This document shows, one piece after another, positions 1 through 9,766 of a stretch of 64,000 nucleotides of DNA (position 1 is the first letter of the stretch; each line of letters begins with the position of its first letter). The notes beneath the pieces are model-generated. The model had not been told where the DNA came from and did no database searches. It saw only the letters and a program-made list of their open reading frames with translations. Position numbers and translations under genes: made by a program. Source of the DNA: Terrisporobacter mayombei (GTDB lineage Bacteria; Bacillota; Clostridia; Peptostreptococcales; Peptostreptococcaceae); the NCBI RefSeq assembly GCF_020748465.1, contig NZ_JAHZMP010000003.1, positions 372,001-436,000 on the forward strand, read 5' to 3'.

Positions 1-99
1 CATGTCAATAAATTTTTTCTTATTATCTTAGTATGTTTGATTTTATCTTTTACTATTAAATACCTCTAAGTACATATATGATTCTGTTTTATTTTCACA

Positions 100-138
100 A
101 TAAAAAAAAGAGAAATAAGACTTATCTTATTTCTCTTC
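100..138 (-). terminator. Intrinsic terminator of serine dehydratase gene
   Basis: A 12-bp stem (AGAGAAATAAGA paired with its complement around a five-base loop) is followed on the minus strand by a run of eight T. It lies about 25 bases past the stop codon. Confidence 0.85.
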
Positions 139-163
139 TAAATAATTATATTCTATTTAAAAA

Positions 164-1357
164 CTAGCAAGTGAAGAATAATTTAGCTATTCCACCTTTT
201 GAAGTTTCTCTATATTTATCCATCATATCTCTACCAGTTTCGTCCATTATTTTAACAATTTGATCGAAAGTAACTTGATGCTCTCCATCAGTTAATAATG
301 AATAGTTAGCAGCATCTAAAGCTCTTTGAGCACCCATTGCATTTCTTTCTATACATGGTATTTGAACATATCCGTAAGCTGGGTCACAAGTCATTCCTAA
401 GTGATGCTCTAAACCGATTTCCGCAGCGTATTCTATTTGTCTTAATGATCCACCTTTTAAGAAAGCTATTGCAGCAGCAGCCATTGCACAAGCAACTCCT
501 ACCTCACCTTGACATCCAACTTCAGCACCTGAAACAGATCCGTTTCTCTTAACAAGAACACCAACTAAACCTGCTACAGCTAAAGCTTCAATTAATTGCT
601 CATCAGTGTATCCTGCATAGTCTTTCATTGCGAAGAATATTCCTGGTATAACACCTGCAGAACCACATGTTGGAGCAGTTACTATAACATACCCTGATGC
701 ATTTTGCTCTGAAGCAGCTAAAGCATAAGCATATACTAATGTATTTAATTGCTTATTAGCAAGATATTGCTTATAGAAGTATCCAGCTTTTCTTTCTAGA
801 TTTAATTTACCTGGTATAACTTCTGTAGCGCTTAAACCGTCTTCTACTGATTTTTTCATAGCATCTTTAATAGTTACTAAGTAATCCATTATATCAGCAT
901 CATCGTAAGTTTTTACGTAATCTACGAAGTTTTTGTTGTTTTGATTACACCAAGTTATTATTTCTTCCATAGTTGAATGAGGGTAAGTATCGTTTCCACC
1001 TGCATTTCTCATTCCTTCTTCAGCTATTGTTCCTCCACCAACAGAGTAGATAGTCCAATCTCCCATTACGTTTCCGTTTGCATCAATAGCTTCTAACATC
1101 ATTCCATTTGGATGATATGGTTTAACTATGTCTTCTCTCCAAAGTATTTCAACTTCCTTTGGCTCAAGCGTTTTCTTGATTATATAATCAGTTAAATGCC
1201 CTTCTCCTGTTGCAGCTAAGCTTCCGTATAAATGAGCTTTAAAGCTAGCAGCTTCTGGGTATTTGTTTTTAAATTGTTCAGCAGCTCTTTGTGGTCCCAT
1301 TGTATGTGAGCTGGAAGGTCCATTACCTACTTTGTAAAGTTCTTTTAGTGATTCCAT
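164..1357 (-). CDS. sdaA: L-serine dehydratase (L-serine ammonia-lyase), single chain, iron-sulfur type
   Basis: It deaminates L-serine to pyruvate and ammonia in the cytoplasm, feeding serine carbon into fermentation. The 397-residue chain carries the beta-type domain first (GPSSSHTMGP at residues ~13-22, the serine-binding signature) and the alpha-type domain second (from about residue 165). Cysteines that can ligate the [4Fe-4S] cluster are seen in TAPTCGSAG, GCQGEVG and MTCDPAYGYVQIPC. Length fits single-chain enzymes. ATG follows a GAGGAGG-type site. It is divergent from the lysine biosynthesis operon and ends at an intrinsic terminator. Related C. difficile genes are called sdaB, so the symbol is by family only. 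Confidence 0.93.
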   Translation of the reverse strand: MESLKELYKVGNGPSSSHTMGPQRAAEQFKNKYPEAASFKAHLYGSLAATGEGHLTDYIIKKTLEPKEVEILWREDIVKPYHPNGMMLEAIDANGNVMGDWTIYSVGGGTIAEEGMRNAGGNDTYPHSTMEEIITWCNQNNKNFVDYVKTYDDADIMDYLVTIKDAMKKSVEDGLSATEVIPGKLNLERKAGYFYKQYLANKQLNTLVYAYALAASEQNASGYVIVTAPTCGSAGVIPGIFFAMKDYAGYTDEQLIEALAVAGLVGVLVKRNGSVSGAEVGCQGEVGVACAMAAAAIAFLKGGSLRQIEYAAEIGLEHHLGMTCDPAYGYVQIPCIERNAMGAQRALDAANYSLLTDGEHQVTFDQIVKIMDETGRDMMDKYRETSKGGIAKLFFTC

Positions 1358-1522
1358 TTTATTCCTCCTCGGGGATTTATATATTCTTTATAATTGTAAT
1401 AAGAAAACATATTCCTAATTAACATTATATTTTCCCAATAATAATAATTTAAGAATTATTTATTTTCAAAAAATATTTTTATAAATATTTTTATAAATAT
1501 TAAATAACATATAAAATATTTT

Positions 1523-1561
1523 ACCTAAAATCCGACAAAAAATCTAGATGTTGTTTTAGGT
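1523..1561. other. Unassigned hairpin in the sdaA-asd divergent intergenic region
   Basis: ACCTAAAA at 1523-1530 pairs with TTTTAGGT at 1554-1561, with extra pairing inside. On the plus strand a T-rich stretch follows. It sits in the 5' region of the serine dehydratase gene and upstream of the lysine riboswitch; its role is unknown. The rest of 1358-1620 is AT-rich promoter-like DNA without a clear reading frame. Confidence 0.4.
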
Positions 1562-1630
1562 AATTTTTTACATTTTTATTGATTTTTTCATTTTTTTGTA
1601 TTACTATTATTAATAATTTAAAAAACTATC

Positions 1631-1805
1631 TTAACCTAGGGTAGAGGAGCAATGATTAAAAGTATTTGAAAGTAGTCGGCAGATGATGATATTCAAAGAA
1701 AGGGATTATTGCCGAAAAGGTAATCTTGGCAAAGATTATTTTTGGGGTTATGCATAATATGCATAGCACTGTCACTTATTTTTAAGTGATGAGCTACAAG
1801 GTTTA
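1631..1805 (+). promoter_or_regulatory. Lysine riboswitch (L-box) aptamer
   Basis: The leader shows L-box landmarks in the right order: TAGAGGAGC near 1640, GAAAG then GCCGAAAAGG near 1710, a tall TATGCATAATATGCATA hairpin, CTGTCAC, and GAGCTACAAGG at the 3' end. AACCT (1632-1636) can pair with AGGTT (1799-1803) to close P1. It precedes asd by about 130 bases and should repress the operon when lysine is plentiful. Confidence 0.93.
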
Positions 1806-1823
1806 CTTTGACATGTCGTTTTA

Positions 1824-1857
1824 AACGTACAAAGTATACCTTTGTACGTTTTTTTAT
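1824..1857 (+). terminator. Riboswitch-controlled terminator before asd
   Basis: CGTACAAAG (1826-1834) pairs with CTTTGTACG (1840-1848) and is followed by a T-run. It lies directly after the lysine aptamer, so it is the expression platform; the upstream AAGGTTTACTTTG segment could form the competing antiterminator. Confidence 0.88.
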
Positions 1858-1938
1858 ATATATAAATATAAAGCTCTCCCTTAAATTTTCTCTATGTTAT
1901 TAATGTTAAATCTAAAATATATTACGGGGTGATTAAAA

Positions 1939-2937
1939 ATGAAAAAAATTAATGTTGCTTTAGTTGGTGCCACTGGTATGGTGGGAAGAACTTTTATAAA
2001 AGTTTTAGAAGAAAGAAATTTTCCAATAGATAATATCTATATGTTCTCTTCTGCGAAATCTGCAGGTACAACTGTTAAATTTGCTGGCAAAGATGTAGTT
2101 GTAGAAGAGCTAAATGAAAATTCTTTTGATAGAGATATACAAATAGCTCTATTCTCTGCTGGTGGAGGAATAAGCCAAAAATTCGCACCAATAGCAGCTT
2201 CAAAAGGAGTAATTGTTGTTGATAACTCAAGCCAATGGAGAATGGATCCTAATGTTCCATTAGTTGTTCCAGAGGTTAACCCAGAAGCTGTAAAAAATCA
2301 TAAGGGAATAATTGCAAACCCAAACTGCTCTACTATCCAAGCTATGGTTCCTCTTAAACCATTACATGATAAATACAATTTAAAAAGAGTTGTTTACTCA
2401 ACTTACCAAGCTGTATCAGGTTCTGGAGTTAAGGGAGTTCAAGACTTGGAAGATGGAATCCAAGGAAAGCCAAACACTTTCTATCCTCATCCAATAGCAT
2501 TTAACTGTCTTCCTCATATAGATGTTTTCGAAGAAAACGGATATACAAAAGAAGAAATGAAAATGGTAAATGAAACTATGAAAATCTTAGAAGACTATAA
2601 CATTAAAGTTACTGCTACTACTGTAAGAGTTCCAGTAAGAGGTGCTCATAGTGAATCTATAAACTTAGAATTTAATAAACCATTTGAGTTAGAAGATGTA
2701 TTTACTGCTCTAAAAAATACTGAAGGTGTTGTTATTGTTGATAATCCAGCAAATAACGAATATCCTCTAGCAGTTGATGCAGAAGGTCATGATGAAGTTT
2801 ATGTTGGAAGAATCAGAAGAGACTTCAGTGTGGATAATGGTGTTAATATGTGGGTTGTTGCTGACAACATAAGAAAAGGTGCTGCTACTAATGCAGTTCA
2901 AATAGCTGAATTATTATTAAAATATGATTTAGTATAA
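1939..2937 (+). CDS. asd: Aspartate-semialdehyde dehydrogenase
   Basis: It reduces aspartyl-4-phosphate to aspartate semialdehyde with NADPH, at the branch point to lysine, diaminopimelate, threonine and methionine. The N-terminal GATGMVGRTF is the nucleotide-binding turn, and NPNCST (around residue 127-132) carries the catalytic cysteine. The C-terminal part keeps the GRIRRD region. 332 residues is normal. GGGGTGA lies 7 bases before ATG. It is the first gene of asd-dapA-dapB-dapH and is controlled by the lysine riboswitch in its leader. Confidence 0.97.
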   Translation: MKKINVALVGATGMVGRTFIKVLEERNFPIDNIYMFSSAKSAGTTVKFAGKDVVVEELNENSFDRDIQIALFSAGGGISQKFAPIAASKGVIVVDNSSQWRMDPNVPLVVPEVNPEAVKNHKGIIANPNCSTIQAMVPLKPLHDKYNLKRVVYSTYQAVSGSGVKGVQDLEDGIQGKPNTFYPHPIAFNCLPHIDVFEENGYTKEEMKMVNETMKILEDYNIKVTATTVRVPVRGAHSESINLEFNKPFELEDVFTALKNTEGVVIVDNPANNEYPLAVDAEGHDEVYVGRIRRDFSVDNGVNMWVVADNIRKGAATNAVQIAELLLKYDLV

Positions 2938-2999
2938 AAATGAGCTTTAATAAATATTAATTAATAGAGGTTAAATTTGAGGTAAAGGGGAGATTTTTT

Positions 3000-3899
3000 A
3001 TGATATTTAAAGGTTCTGCAGTTGCTTTAGTTACGCCATTTGATGAAAATGGAAAGGTTAATGTTGAAAAAATAAAAGAATTAGTAGATTTTCAAATTGA
3101 AAATAGCACTGATGCTATAGTTGCTTGTGGTACTACTGGGGAGGCTAGTACTATGAGTGATGAAGAACATTTATTAGCAATCAAAACTATTGTTGATGCT
3201 GTTGATAAAAGAGTTCCTGTAATAGCTGGAACAGGTGGAAACGACACTGCTCACTCCATCTATATGAGCCAAGAAGCTGAAAAATTAGGCGCAGATGCTC
3301 TTTTAATTATAACTCCTTACTATAATAAGGCTAATAAGTCAGGGCTTAGAAAGCACTTTGTATCTATTGCAAATAGTGTTAAGCTACCTATAATTTTATA
3401 CAATGTTCCTTCACGTACAAAGGTTAATATACCACCTGCTCTTGTTGCTGATTTAGCTAGAAATGTGGATAACGTTGTAGCTCTAAAAGAGGCTTGTGGA
3501 GATTTAGCTCAAGTAGCTGAAGTTTGTAGATTAGTTCCAGAAGGCTTTGCTGTATATTCTGGTAATGATGATTCAATACTTCCTCTACTTTCTCTAGGAG
3601 GTGCTGGAGTTATATCAGTTCTAGCTAATATTTGTCCGAGGGAAACTCATGATTTAGTAGCTAAGTTTATGGAAGGTAATGTAGAAGGCTCTAGAAAATT
3701 ACAATTAGGTATGAAACCTTTAATAGATGCTTTGTTCATAGAAGTAAATCCTATACCAGTAAAAACTGCTGTTAATTTATTAGGATTTAATGTGGGAGAT
3801 TTAAGACTTCCTCTAGCTGAAATGGAAGAACAAAATTTAGAAGTTTTAAAAAGAGAATTAGTTAATTGGGGACTAAAAATACAGGAGGCAACATGTTAA
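3000..3899 (+). CDS. dapA: 4-hydroxy-tetrahydrodipicolinate synthase
   Basis: It condenses pyruvate with aspartate semialdehyde, the committed step of diaminopimelate and lysine synthesis. Family signatures are GTTGEAST (residues ~44-51), the tyrosine in YNVPSRT (~133-139) and the Schiff-base lysine in VALKEACGD (~160-168). The 299-residue length is typical of this TIM-barrel family. AGGGGAG precedes ATG. Its last codons overlap the start of dapB, suggesting translational coupling. Confidence 0.97.
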   Translation: MIFKGSAVALVTPFDENGKVNVEKIKELVDFQIENSTDAIVACGTTGEASTMSDEEHLLAIKTIVDAVDKRVPVIAGTGGNDTAHSIYMSQEAEKLGADALLIITPYYNKANKSGLRKHFVSIANSVKLPIILYNVPSRTKVNIPPALVADLARNVDNVVALKEACGDLAQVAEVCRLVPEGFAVYSGNDDSILPLLSLGGAGVISVLANICPRETHDLVAKFMEGNVEGSRKLQLGMKPLIDALFIEVNPIPVKTAVNLLGFNVGDLRLPLAEMEEQNLEVLKRELVNWGLKIQEATC

Positions 3900-4636
3900 G
3901 AGTAATTATAAATGGTTATAGTGGTAGTATGGGTAAAGTTTTAACTAAATGTGTTAATGAAGATAGTGATCTACAGCTTGTTTGTGGTACATCTAGAGAT
4001 GAATTAGACGTTCCATTCAAAACTTACCATAAAATGAGTGAAGTAGAAGAAGATGCTGATGTTATTATCGATTTTTCTCATCACTCTGCTATATATGATG
4101 TTTTAGATTATGCAACAAAAACAAAAATTCCTTTAGTAATAGCAACTACAGGCTTTAATGATGAAGAATTAGGTGAAATAGAAAAAGCTTCGGCTATTAT
4201 TCCTATTTTCCACTCTTCTAATATGTCTCTAGGTGTAAATGTTCTTGTTAAATTAGTTAAAGAAGCAGCTAAAGCTCTTAATGGATTTGACATAGAAATA
4301 ATAGAAAAACACCATAATAAAAAACTAGATTCACCTAGTGGTACAGCTGTTATGATAGCTAATGGAATTAAAGATATTCTGCCAGAAAGTGAATGTATAT
4401 ATGGAAGATACGGTCGCTCTGAAAAGAGGAAACCTACTGAGGTTGGTATTCATGCTATAAGGGGCGGAACAATCGTAGGCGAACACACTACTATATTTGC
4501 TGGCCATGATGAAGTTGTAGAAATAAAACATACAGCTCAATCTAAGGATATTTTTGCAAAGGGAGCTATTGCAGCTGCAAAATTCTTAGCAAATAAAGAA
4601 GCTGGGTATTACAATATGAATAACATGCTAGACTAA
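3893..4636 (+). CDS. dapB: 4-hydroxy-tetrahydrodipicolinate reductase
   Basis: It reduces hydroxy-tetrahydrodipicolinate to tetrahydrodipicolinate with NAD(P)H. The N-terminal GYSGSMGK binds the dinucleotide, and the catalytic EKHHNKKLDSPSGTA segment sits near residues 125-139. The start is ATG at 3893 (MLRVIING), placed after AGGAGG inside the end of dapA; an upstream in-frame start would lack a ribosome site. This gives 247 residues. The 7-base overlap with dapA supports one operon. Confidence 0.96.
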   Translation: MLRVIINGYSGSMGKVLTKCVNEDSDLQLVCGTSRDELDVPFKTYHKMSEVEEDADVIIDFSHHSAIYDVLDYATKTKIPLVIATTGFNDEELGEIEKASAIIPIFHSSNMSLGVNVLVKLVKEAAKALNGFDIEIIEKHHNKKLDSPSGTAVMIANGIKDILPESECIYGRYGRSEKRKPTEVGIHAIRGGTIVGEHTTIFAGHDEVVEIKHTAQSKDIFAKGAIAAAKFLANKEAGYYNMNNMLD

Positions 4637-4664
4637 GAACTAGACAAATTGGGGGAGGATGACA

Positions 4665-5378
4665 ATGGTTAATTTAAACGATGCTTATGAAATAGCTAAA
4701 TATATAAAAGATGCTGAAAAACAAACACCTGTAAAAGTTTATGTTTCAGGCAATATAAAAATAGAAAAAAACGACAAATACAAGGTATTTGGTCAAGAAG
4801 GTTCTTATATTTTAATTGGTGATTATCAAACTATAATGAAAGATGTGGAAAGTTTTAAATCTTCTGTGGATGATATTCATATAGAATATGATAGAAGAAA
4901 TTCAGCTATCCCTCTTTATAATTTCTTACATGCTGAGGCTAGAATTGAGCCCGGTGCATTAATAAGAGATATGGTTACGATAGAAAAAAATGCCGTAATT
5001 ATGATGGGTGCTGTAATAAATATAGGTGCCGTTGTTGGCGAAGGATCTATGGTAGATATGAATGCTGTAATAGGCGCTAGAGGAATGCTTGGTAAGAATG
5101 TACACCTTGGGGCTTGCTCTGTTGTTGCCGGTGTTCTTGAGCCACCTTCTGCTACTCCAGTTATAATTGAAGATGATGTACTAATAGGTGCAAATTCGGT
5201 TATTCTTGAAGGTGTGAGAGTCGGTAAAGGCTCTGTTGTTGCTGCAGGTTCTGTTGTTACAAAAGATGTGCCTCCAGGTGTTGTAGTGGCTGGCTCTCCT
5301 GCTAGAATAATTAAGAAAAAAGACGAAAAAACTGCTGACAAAACAAAAGTAATGGAAGATTTAAGAAAATTAGATTAA
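4665..5378 (+). CDS. dapH: 2,3,4,5-tetrahydropyridine-2,6-dicarboxylate N-acetyltransferase
   Basis: It N-acetylates tetrahydrodipicolinate in the acetylated branch of the diaminopimelate pathway, as in Bacillus YkuQ/DapH. An N-terminal DapH domain (about residues 1-85) is followed by a left-handed beta-helix of hexapeptide repeats ([17 protein letters not shown] and on), ending in [22 protein letters not shown] at 4665 stands 6 bases after GGGGGAGG; an ATG at 4659 abuts the site and is less likely. 237 residues fits. It is the last gene of the operon. Confidence 0.95.
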   Translation: MVNLNDAYEIAKYIKDAEKQTPVKVYVSGNIKIEKNDKYKVFGQEGSYILIGDYQTIMKDVESFKSSVDDIHIEYDRRNSAIPLYNFLHAEARIEPGALIRDMVTIEKNAVIMMGAVINIGAVVGEGSMVDMNAVIGARGMLGKNVHLGACSVVAGVLEPPSATPVIIEDDVLIGANSVILEGVRVGKGSVVAAGSVVTKDVPPGVVVAGSPARIIKKKDEKTADKTKVMEDLRKLD

Positions 5379-5426
5379 TCTAAGAATACAATTAGTAAAA
5401 GCTTTAATAATGATTCATAATACCAT

Positions 5427-5463
5427 AAAAAGCACCTAGTTTTTATACTAGGTGCTTTAGTTA
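5427..5463 (+). terminator. Terminator of the asd-dap operon
   Basis: AAAGCACCTAGT pairs with ACTAGGTGCTTT around a short loop, followed by a T-rich stretch. It lies about 50 bases after dapH. Confidence 0.85.
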
Positions 5464-5489
5464 TCTTTTTATATTTGCAATATAATATA

Positions 5490-5600
5490 TTACTCTAGAT
5501 TGTCTATAGCATACTGTGCTTTTTTTTCGTAAATTGCTCTCCATACTCTGATATTAATTGGTCATAAATTGCACTTGGAGACATGGCCATGCTTTGAGAC
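5490..5600 (-). pseudogene. Remnant of an Ltp-family (host-cell surface lipoprotein) repeat
   Basis: Reading the minus strand gives MAMSPSAIYDQLISEYGEQF, then after a run of eight A a one-base frameshift restores AQYAIDNLE and a stop. This pattern resembles the C-terminal repeat of Ltp-type lipoproteins, from memory of that family. There is no intact start, signal peptide or upstream frame, since in-frame stops precede the fragment, so it looks like the decayed tail of a lost gene. Confidence 0.4.
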
Positions 5601-5666
5601 TACTAAATCAGCTATTATTTCTTTGATTAATAAATTAAAATACTTTAAATATAAACTAAATAATTA

Positions 5667-6359
5667 TTATCCCATAAAACTCATCAGTATAGGTACTAAC
5701 ATAACTGTTAAAACACCAGAAATACCTATAGACAGAGATGACATAGCACCTTCAATTTCTCCCATTTCTAGGGCTTTACTTGTACCCATAGCATGAGCTG
5801 CCGTTCCCAAGGCTATTCCCTTTGATACAGGGTGTTTTATATTTCCTATCTTTAACACTAAATCTCCTAATATGTTTCCAAATATCCCTGTTGCAATTAT
5901 ACAAACAACAGTTATAGATTCCACTCCACCTAAGGCATTAACTAATGATATACCCATTGGTGTTGTAATTGATTTTGGTAAAATAGAATAAACTATTTCA
6001 TTATTTGTCAAAGTTAATTTTCCTATAATAGTTATTATTATAAAAGAAGTAACTACTCCTACTACAATTCCAATTAAAATTTCTTTTAAATGCTTTTTAA
6101 ATAAATCAAACTGTCTGTAAAGTGGTACTGCTAAAACTACTGTAACAGGTCCTAACATAAAATTCATTGTATCTGCACCTATTTTAAAGTTTTCATAAGG
6201 TATATTTGTAATTTTTAAAAATAATATAATTAGTATTATGCATATTAATAAACCATTAAATATAGGCTTCTTTGCTTTTTTCTGTATAAACAAACCTATA
6301 TTATAAAAAACTAAAATTGTTACAAGTCCAAATAATTGTGTATTTAATATTTGCTCCAT
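5667..6359 (-). CDS. lrgB: LrgB/CidB family membrane protein
   Basis: It is a polytopic inner-membrane protein that, with LrgA, forms the LrgAB/CidAB-type pair linked to autolysis control and, in some Firmicutes, to pyruvate or glycolate transport. The 230 residues contain about six hydrophobic segments and the family-typical stretches VLAVPLYRQ, PKSITTPMGI and GTAAHAMGTSKA. AGGAGATAG precedes ATG. It follows lrgA by 22 bases, in the same direction. Confidence 0.9.
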   Translation of the reverse strand: MEQILNTQLFGLVTILVFYNIGLFIQKKAKKPIFNGLLICIILIILFLKITNIPYENFKIGADTMNFMLGPVTVVLAVPLYRQFDLFKKHLKEILIGIVVGVVTSFIIITIIGKLTLTNNEIVYSILPKSITTPMGISLVNALGGVESITVVCIIATGIFGNILGDLVLKIGNIKHPVSKGIALGTAAHAMGTSKALEMGEIEGAMSSLSIGISGVLTVMLVPILMSFMG

Positions 6360-6381
6360 TTACTATCTCCTATCCCTCTTA

Positions 6382-6774
6382 CTATGCGAATCTTTCATCA
6401 GGTTCTTCTTTATCTATCGTTACTTGCTTTTTATGAATCATAACATCTACTGTTTTACCCGTTACCAGCATAATAATCATAGTTGCAACAGTCACGCTTA
6501 ATAATAAAACTACTATATTTTCTCCTATTAAACCTAAAGAGTTTATAAGAGATACACCTGCGGGCACAAAAAATATAGCCATGTTATTAAGTAGAAAATC
6601 TGATACTTCTCTTATGGCTTCTTCTTTTATTATTTTAAATTGAAGTAATAAGAATAAAATTACCATTCCTACTATTGTGCCAGGAATTTTAATAAAATCA
6701 CTACACAGAGAGCTTATTAATTCTCCCCCTGCCCATATTCCAAATATTATTCCTAATTGATTAAATATTTTCAT
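6382..6774 (-). CDS. lrgA: LrgA/CidA family holin-like protein
   Basis: It is a small membrane protein with about four transmembrane segments, partner of the LrgB-like protein downstream. The motif GELISS, then PGTIVGMVILFLLL, then FVPAGVSLI follows the CidA/LrgA family order. I place the start at ATG 6774 (MKIFNQLG), which has GAGGA 9 bases upstream; an in-frame ATG 57 bases earlier lacks a good site. This gives 130 residues, the usual family length. Confidence 0.88.
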   Translation of the reverse strand: MKIFNQLGIIFGIWAGGELISSLCSDFIKIPGTIVGMVILFLLLQFKIIKEEAIREVSDFLLNNMAIFFVPAGVSLINSLGLIGENIVVLLLSVTVATMIIMLVTGKTVDVMIHKKQVTIDKEEPDERFA

Positions 6775-6879
6775 ACTACCGTCCTCTTCTTTTGAATTTA
6801 ATATAAAAATTATATCTAATATCTTTACCATACTTATATTATCATAGTTGAAAGGAGTAATTACAAAAAATCAGAAAAA

Positions 6880-6914
6880 AATAAAAGGTATTGTTAATAA
6901 ACAACACCTTTTAA
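6880..6914 (-). terminator. Terminator of trpS
   Basis: AAAAGGTGTTGTT pairs imperfectly with AACAATACCTTTT and is followed on the minus strand by ATTTTTTT. It sits just after the trpS stop and before lrgAB, separating the two units. Confidence 0.82.
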
Positions 6915-6921
6915 TCTATTT

Positions 6922-7953
<1,032 letters not shown>

Positions 7954-7975
7954 TTATGATATTTGTAGTTTTCAG

Positions 7976-8045
7976 TAAAATTCGCTTTGCTCATATAGCC
8001 AGCGAGATGCCTTCGTTACCTCTTCAGGTAACTCTGCTGAACAAA
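7976..8045 (-). repeat. Dispersed intergenic repeat, copy A (before trpS)
   Basis: About 68 bases, read on the minus strand, end in GAGCAAAGCGAATTTTAC and contain TTACCTGAAGAGGTAAC. It matches copies at 28557-28622 and 30768-30835 in the same orientation relative to the downstream gene. One frame of all three copies reads like LPE...W...SEF, but no copy has a convincing start or ribosome site. Confidence 0.75.
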
Positions 8046-8063
8046 ATATAATGTCTATGAATG

Positions 8064-8340
8064 TAAAAAAACTCCGTCCTAAAACTATAGGACGGAGTAT
8101 TATATCCGCGTTGCCACCTAAATTGTGTATTATAAAAATACACCTCTTAATTATTGGTACTATCATACCTCAATTGCTGTAACGTGCAACACACGGTAAA
8201 GTCTACTCTCAAATAGATTTCAATTTACTCCTAGAAGGCCCATTCATTAAATCTTTCTTGTTGAGATTCCACCATCCTCAACTCTCTATATCGAACCTGA
8301 TTTTAACTACTTTTCCTTGTCATGGGATTTATTATATGAT
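8064..8340 (-). promoter_or_regulatory. Trp T-box leader with terminator/antiterminator
   Basis: The minus strand carries the T-box core GGTGGCAACGCGGAT (about 8105-8119) and, just after it, a terminator hairpin ACTCCGTCC / GGACGGAGT with a T-run (8064-8098). Stem I shows an AGAGAG motif and GGTGG. A TGG triplet at 8240-8242 in the distal strand of Stem I (context GAATGGGCC) is the likely tryptophan specifier, agreeing with the downstream trpS. Confidence 0.93.
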
Positions 8341-8502
8341 TTTCTATCTTAATATTATTATCTTTTAATTTAAATGTCAATAAATTTACTTATTATATAT
8401 TATTAATCAGTATTACCATTGTTTACAATAAAGATTCACTTTTTCTGATTTTGTATTTTCAGCATCATAATAATTATGTAATTTTTATCAGTTAAATAAT
8501 AT

Positions 8503-8841
8503 CTATTCTTTTATAGCTATAACTTTAAATTTATACTTTTTTATATCACTCATATTTACTGATATTTCATACTCTCCATCTTTAGCCACTCTTTCTGTTG
8601 TAAATATATTTTCATTTGTATTGTCTACACTTTTTGAATATATATATTCTTTATTTGATAAATCTCGAAGTGTTACTACAATAGGACTCTGAAGTTTTTC
8701 ATTGGATTTCATCTCAATCTCAACTTTTATTAACTCTCCTTTTTCAAGTTTAAGTTTAATTGGATCGTCTTTTATATAATTTGTATCTTTATTATTAATA
8801 GCCCCATAGTTATAATTCTTTTCATTTACCATCCCCCTCAT
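8503..8841 (-). CDS. Hypothetical protein, probable small beta-rich protein
   Basis: 112 residues, no signal peptide or membrane segment. The body (from IKLKLEKGELIKVEIEM to KYKFKVIAI) alternates hydrophobic and charged residues, as in a single beta-sandwich domain; I do not recognise the family. The start is uncertain: ATG 8841 has GGTAGG upstream, and a second ATG follows three codons later. It stands alone between the trpS leader and a divergent DUF488 gene. Function unknown. Confidence 0.6.
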   Translation of the reverse strand: MRGMVNEKNYNYGAINNKDTNYIKDDPIKLKLEKGELIKVEIEMKSNEKLQSPIVVTLRDLSNKEYIYSKSVDNTNENIFTTERVAKDGEYEISVNMSDIKKYKFKVIAIKE

Positions 8842-9062
8842 CTTTTGCCTACCATATTTCAGTTATAAATTATCTTATCATATTGTTCAAACTATAATAT
8901 ATATTATCGAAGTATAATTAATAATATTTTTATATTAATTTAGTTAGTGGATTATAATCGGGTATAAATTTTATTTTAAAATATAGTATTATTTTAAAAT
9001 GTCACATTAAAATTAGGGTATTATATTTATATAATTAAATACATAACAAGGAAGTGATTGAA

Positions 9063-9683
9063 ATGGAAATATATACACTAGGTCATTCTAATTACCCTTT
9101 TGATAAATTCATAGAAATATTAAAGAAATACAATATAAATTGTGTAATTGACATAAGAGCCATTCCTTACTCAAAGTATAATACTCAATACAACAAAGAA
9201 TTTTTTCAAGCAAACTTGAAAAGGTTAGGATATACCTATATCTATATGGCTGATGAATTTGGAGCTAAAAGAAGAAATAGAGAGAGTTATAATAATGGAG
9301 GATATGCAGATTTTGAGAAAGTTACATTAGAAGATGACTTTAAAAAAGGTGTAGAAAGATTAAAAATAGGTTGCAATAAAGGCTATAAGATAGTCTTACT
9401 TGGTGCCATGCAAGAACCTATAAGATGCCCTCGTGCCATATTAGTAGGAAAAGAATTAATTAAAGAGGGGTTTGATGTAAATCATATAATGCATGAAGGT
9501 AATTTAAAAACACAAAAAGACTTGGAAGAGCTTCTATTAGAAAAATATTTTCATCAAAGAAATCAACTTACTATAGATGCTTTATTTGGTGATGATATGA
9601 ACAATGAAGATATGATTGAAGAAAGTTACAAACTTGCCAATAAAGAAATTGGATATCGAATAGAAAAGTTAAACGATAAATAA
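9063..9683 (+). CDS. DUF488 family protein
   Basis: 206 residues. The opening IYTLGHSNYPFDKFIEILK and then CVIDIRAIPYSKY are the typical start of DUF488 proteins (YeaO/YegP-like, function unknown). The cysteine in PIRCPRAILVGKEL is a conserved family position. ATG 9063 stands 8 bases after AAGGAAG; a GTG at 9054 overlaps that site and is rejected. It forms a single-gene unit converging with hpt. Confidence 0.85.
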   Translation: MEIYTLGHSNYPFDKFIEILKKYNINCVIDIRAIPYSKYNTQYNKEFFQANLKRLGYTYIYMADEFGAKRRNRESYNNGGYADFEKVTLEDDFKKGVERLKIGCNKGYKIVLLGAMQEPIRCPRAILVGKELIKEGFDVNHIMHEGNLKTQKDLEELLLEKYFHQRNQLTIDALFGDDMNNEDMIEESYKLANKEIGYRIEKLNDK

Positions 9684-9729
9684 ATTCTGTAAATACATTA
9701 GCATATACTTAATAAATTTAGACAAAATT

Positions 9730-9758
9730 CAAGGGGGTAACAAAAATGTTCCCCCCTT
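9730..9758. terminator. Hairpin between convergent DUF488 gene and hpt
   Basis: AAGGGGGTAAC pairs with GTTCCCCCCTT around AAAAAT. It lies between two converging genes and could serve both. The T-runs on either side are short, so it may be a weak or processing-type terminator. Confidence 0.65.
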
Positions 9759-9766
9759 TCATCTTA

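Noticed and set aside
1461-1475. CodY-box-like TATTTTCAAAAAATA upstream of serine dehydratase
   Set aside because: 12 of 15 matches to AATTTTCWGAAAATT, but such matches are common by chance in DNA this AT-rich; no further support.
4916-5341. 141-codon minus-strand frame opposite dapH
   Set aside because: An artefact of the hexapeptide-repeat codon pattern on the other strand; Ala/Thr/Pro-rich and without a ribosome site.
5511-5535. Phase-variable A-tract gene
   Set aside because: The tract of eight A lies in a fragment with no upstream frame, so switching could not restore a protein.
7972-8166. 64-codon minus-strand frame over the trpS leader terminator
   Set aside because: It runs through the T-box, the terminator and the dispersed repeat, has no ribosome site and no family resemblance. 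Treated as leader and repeat.
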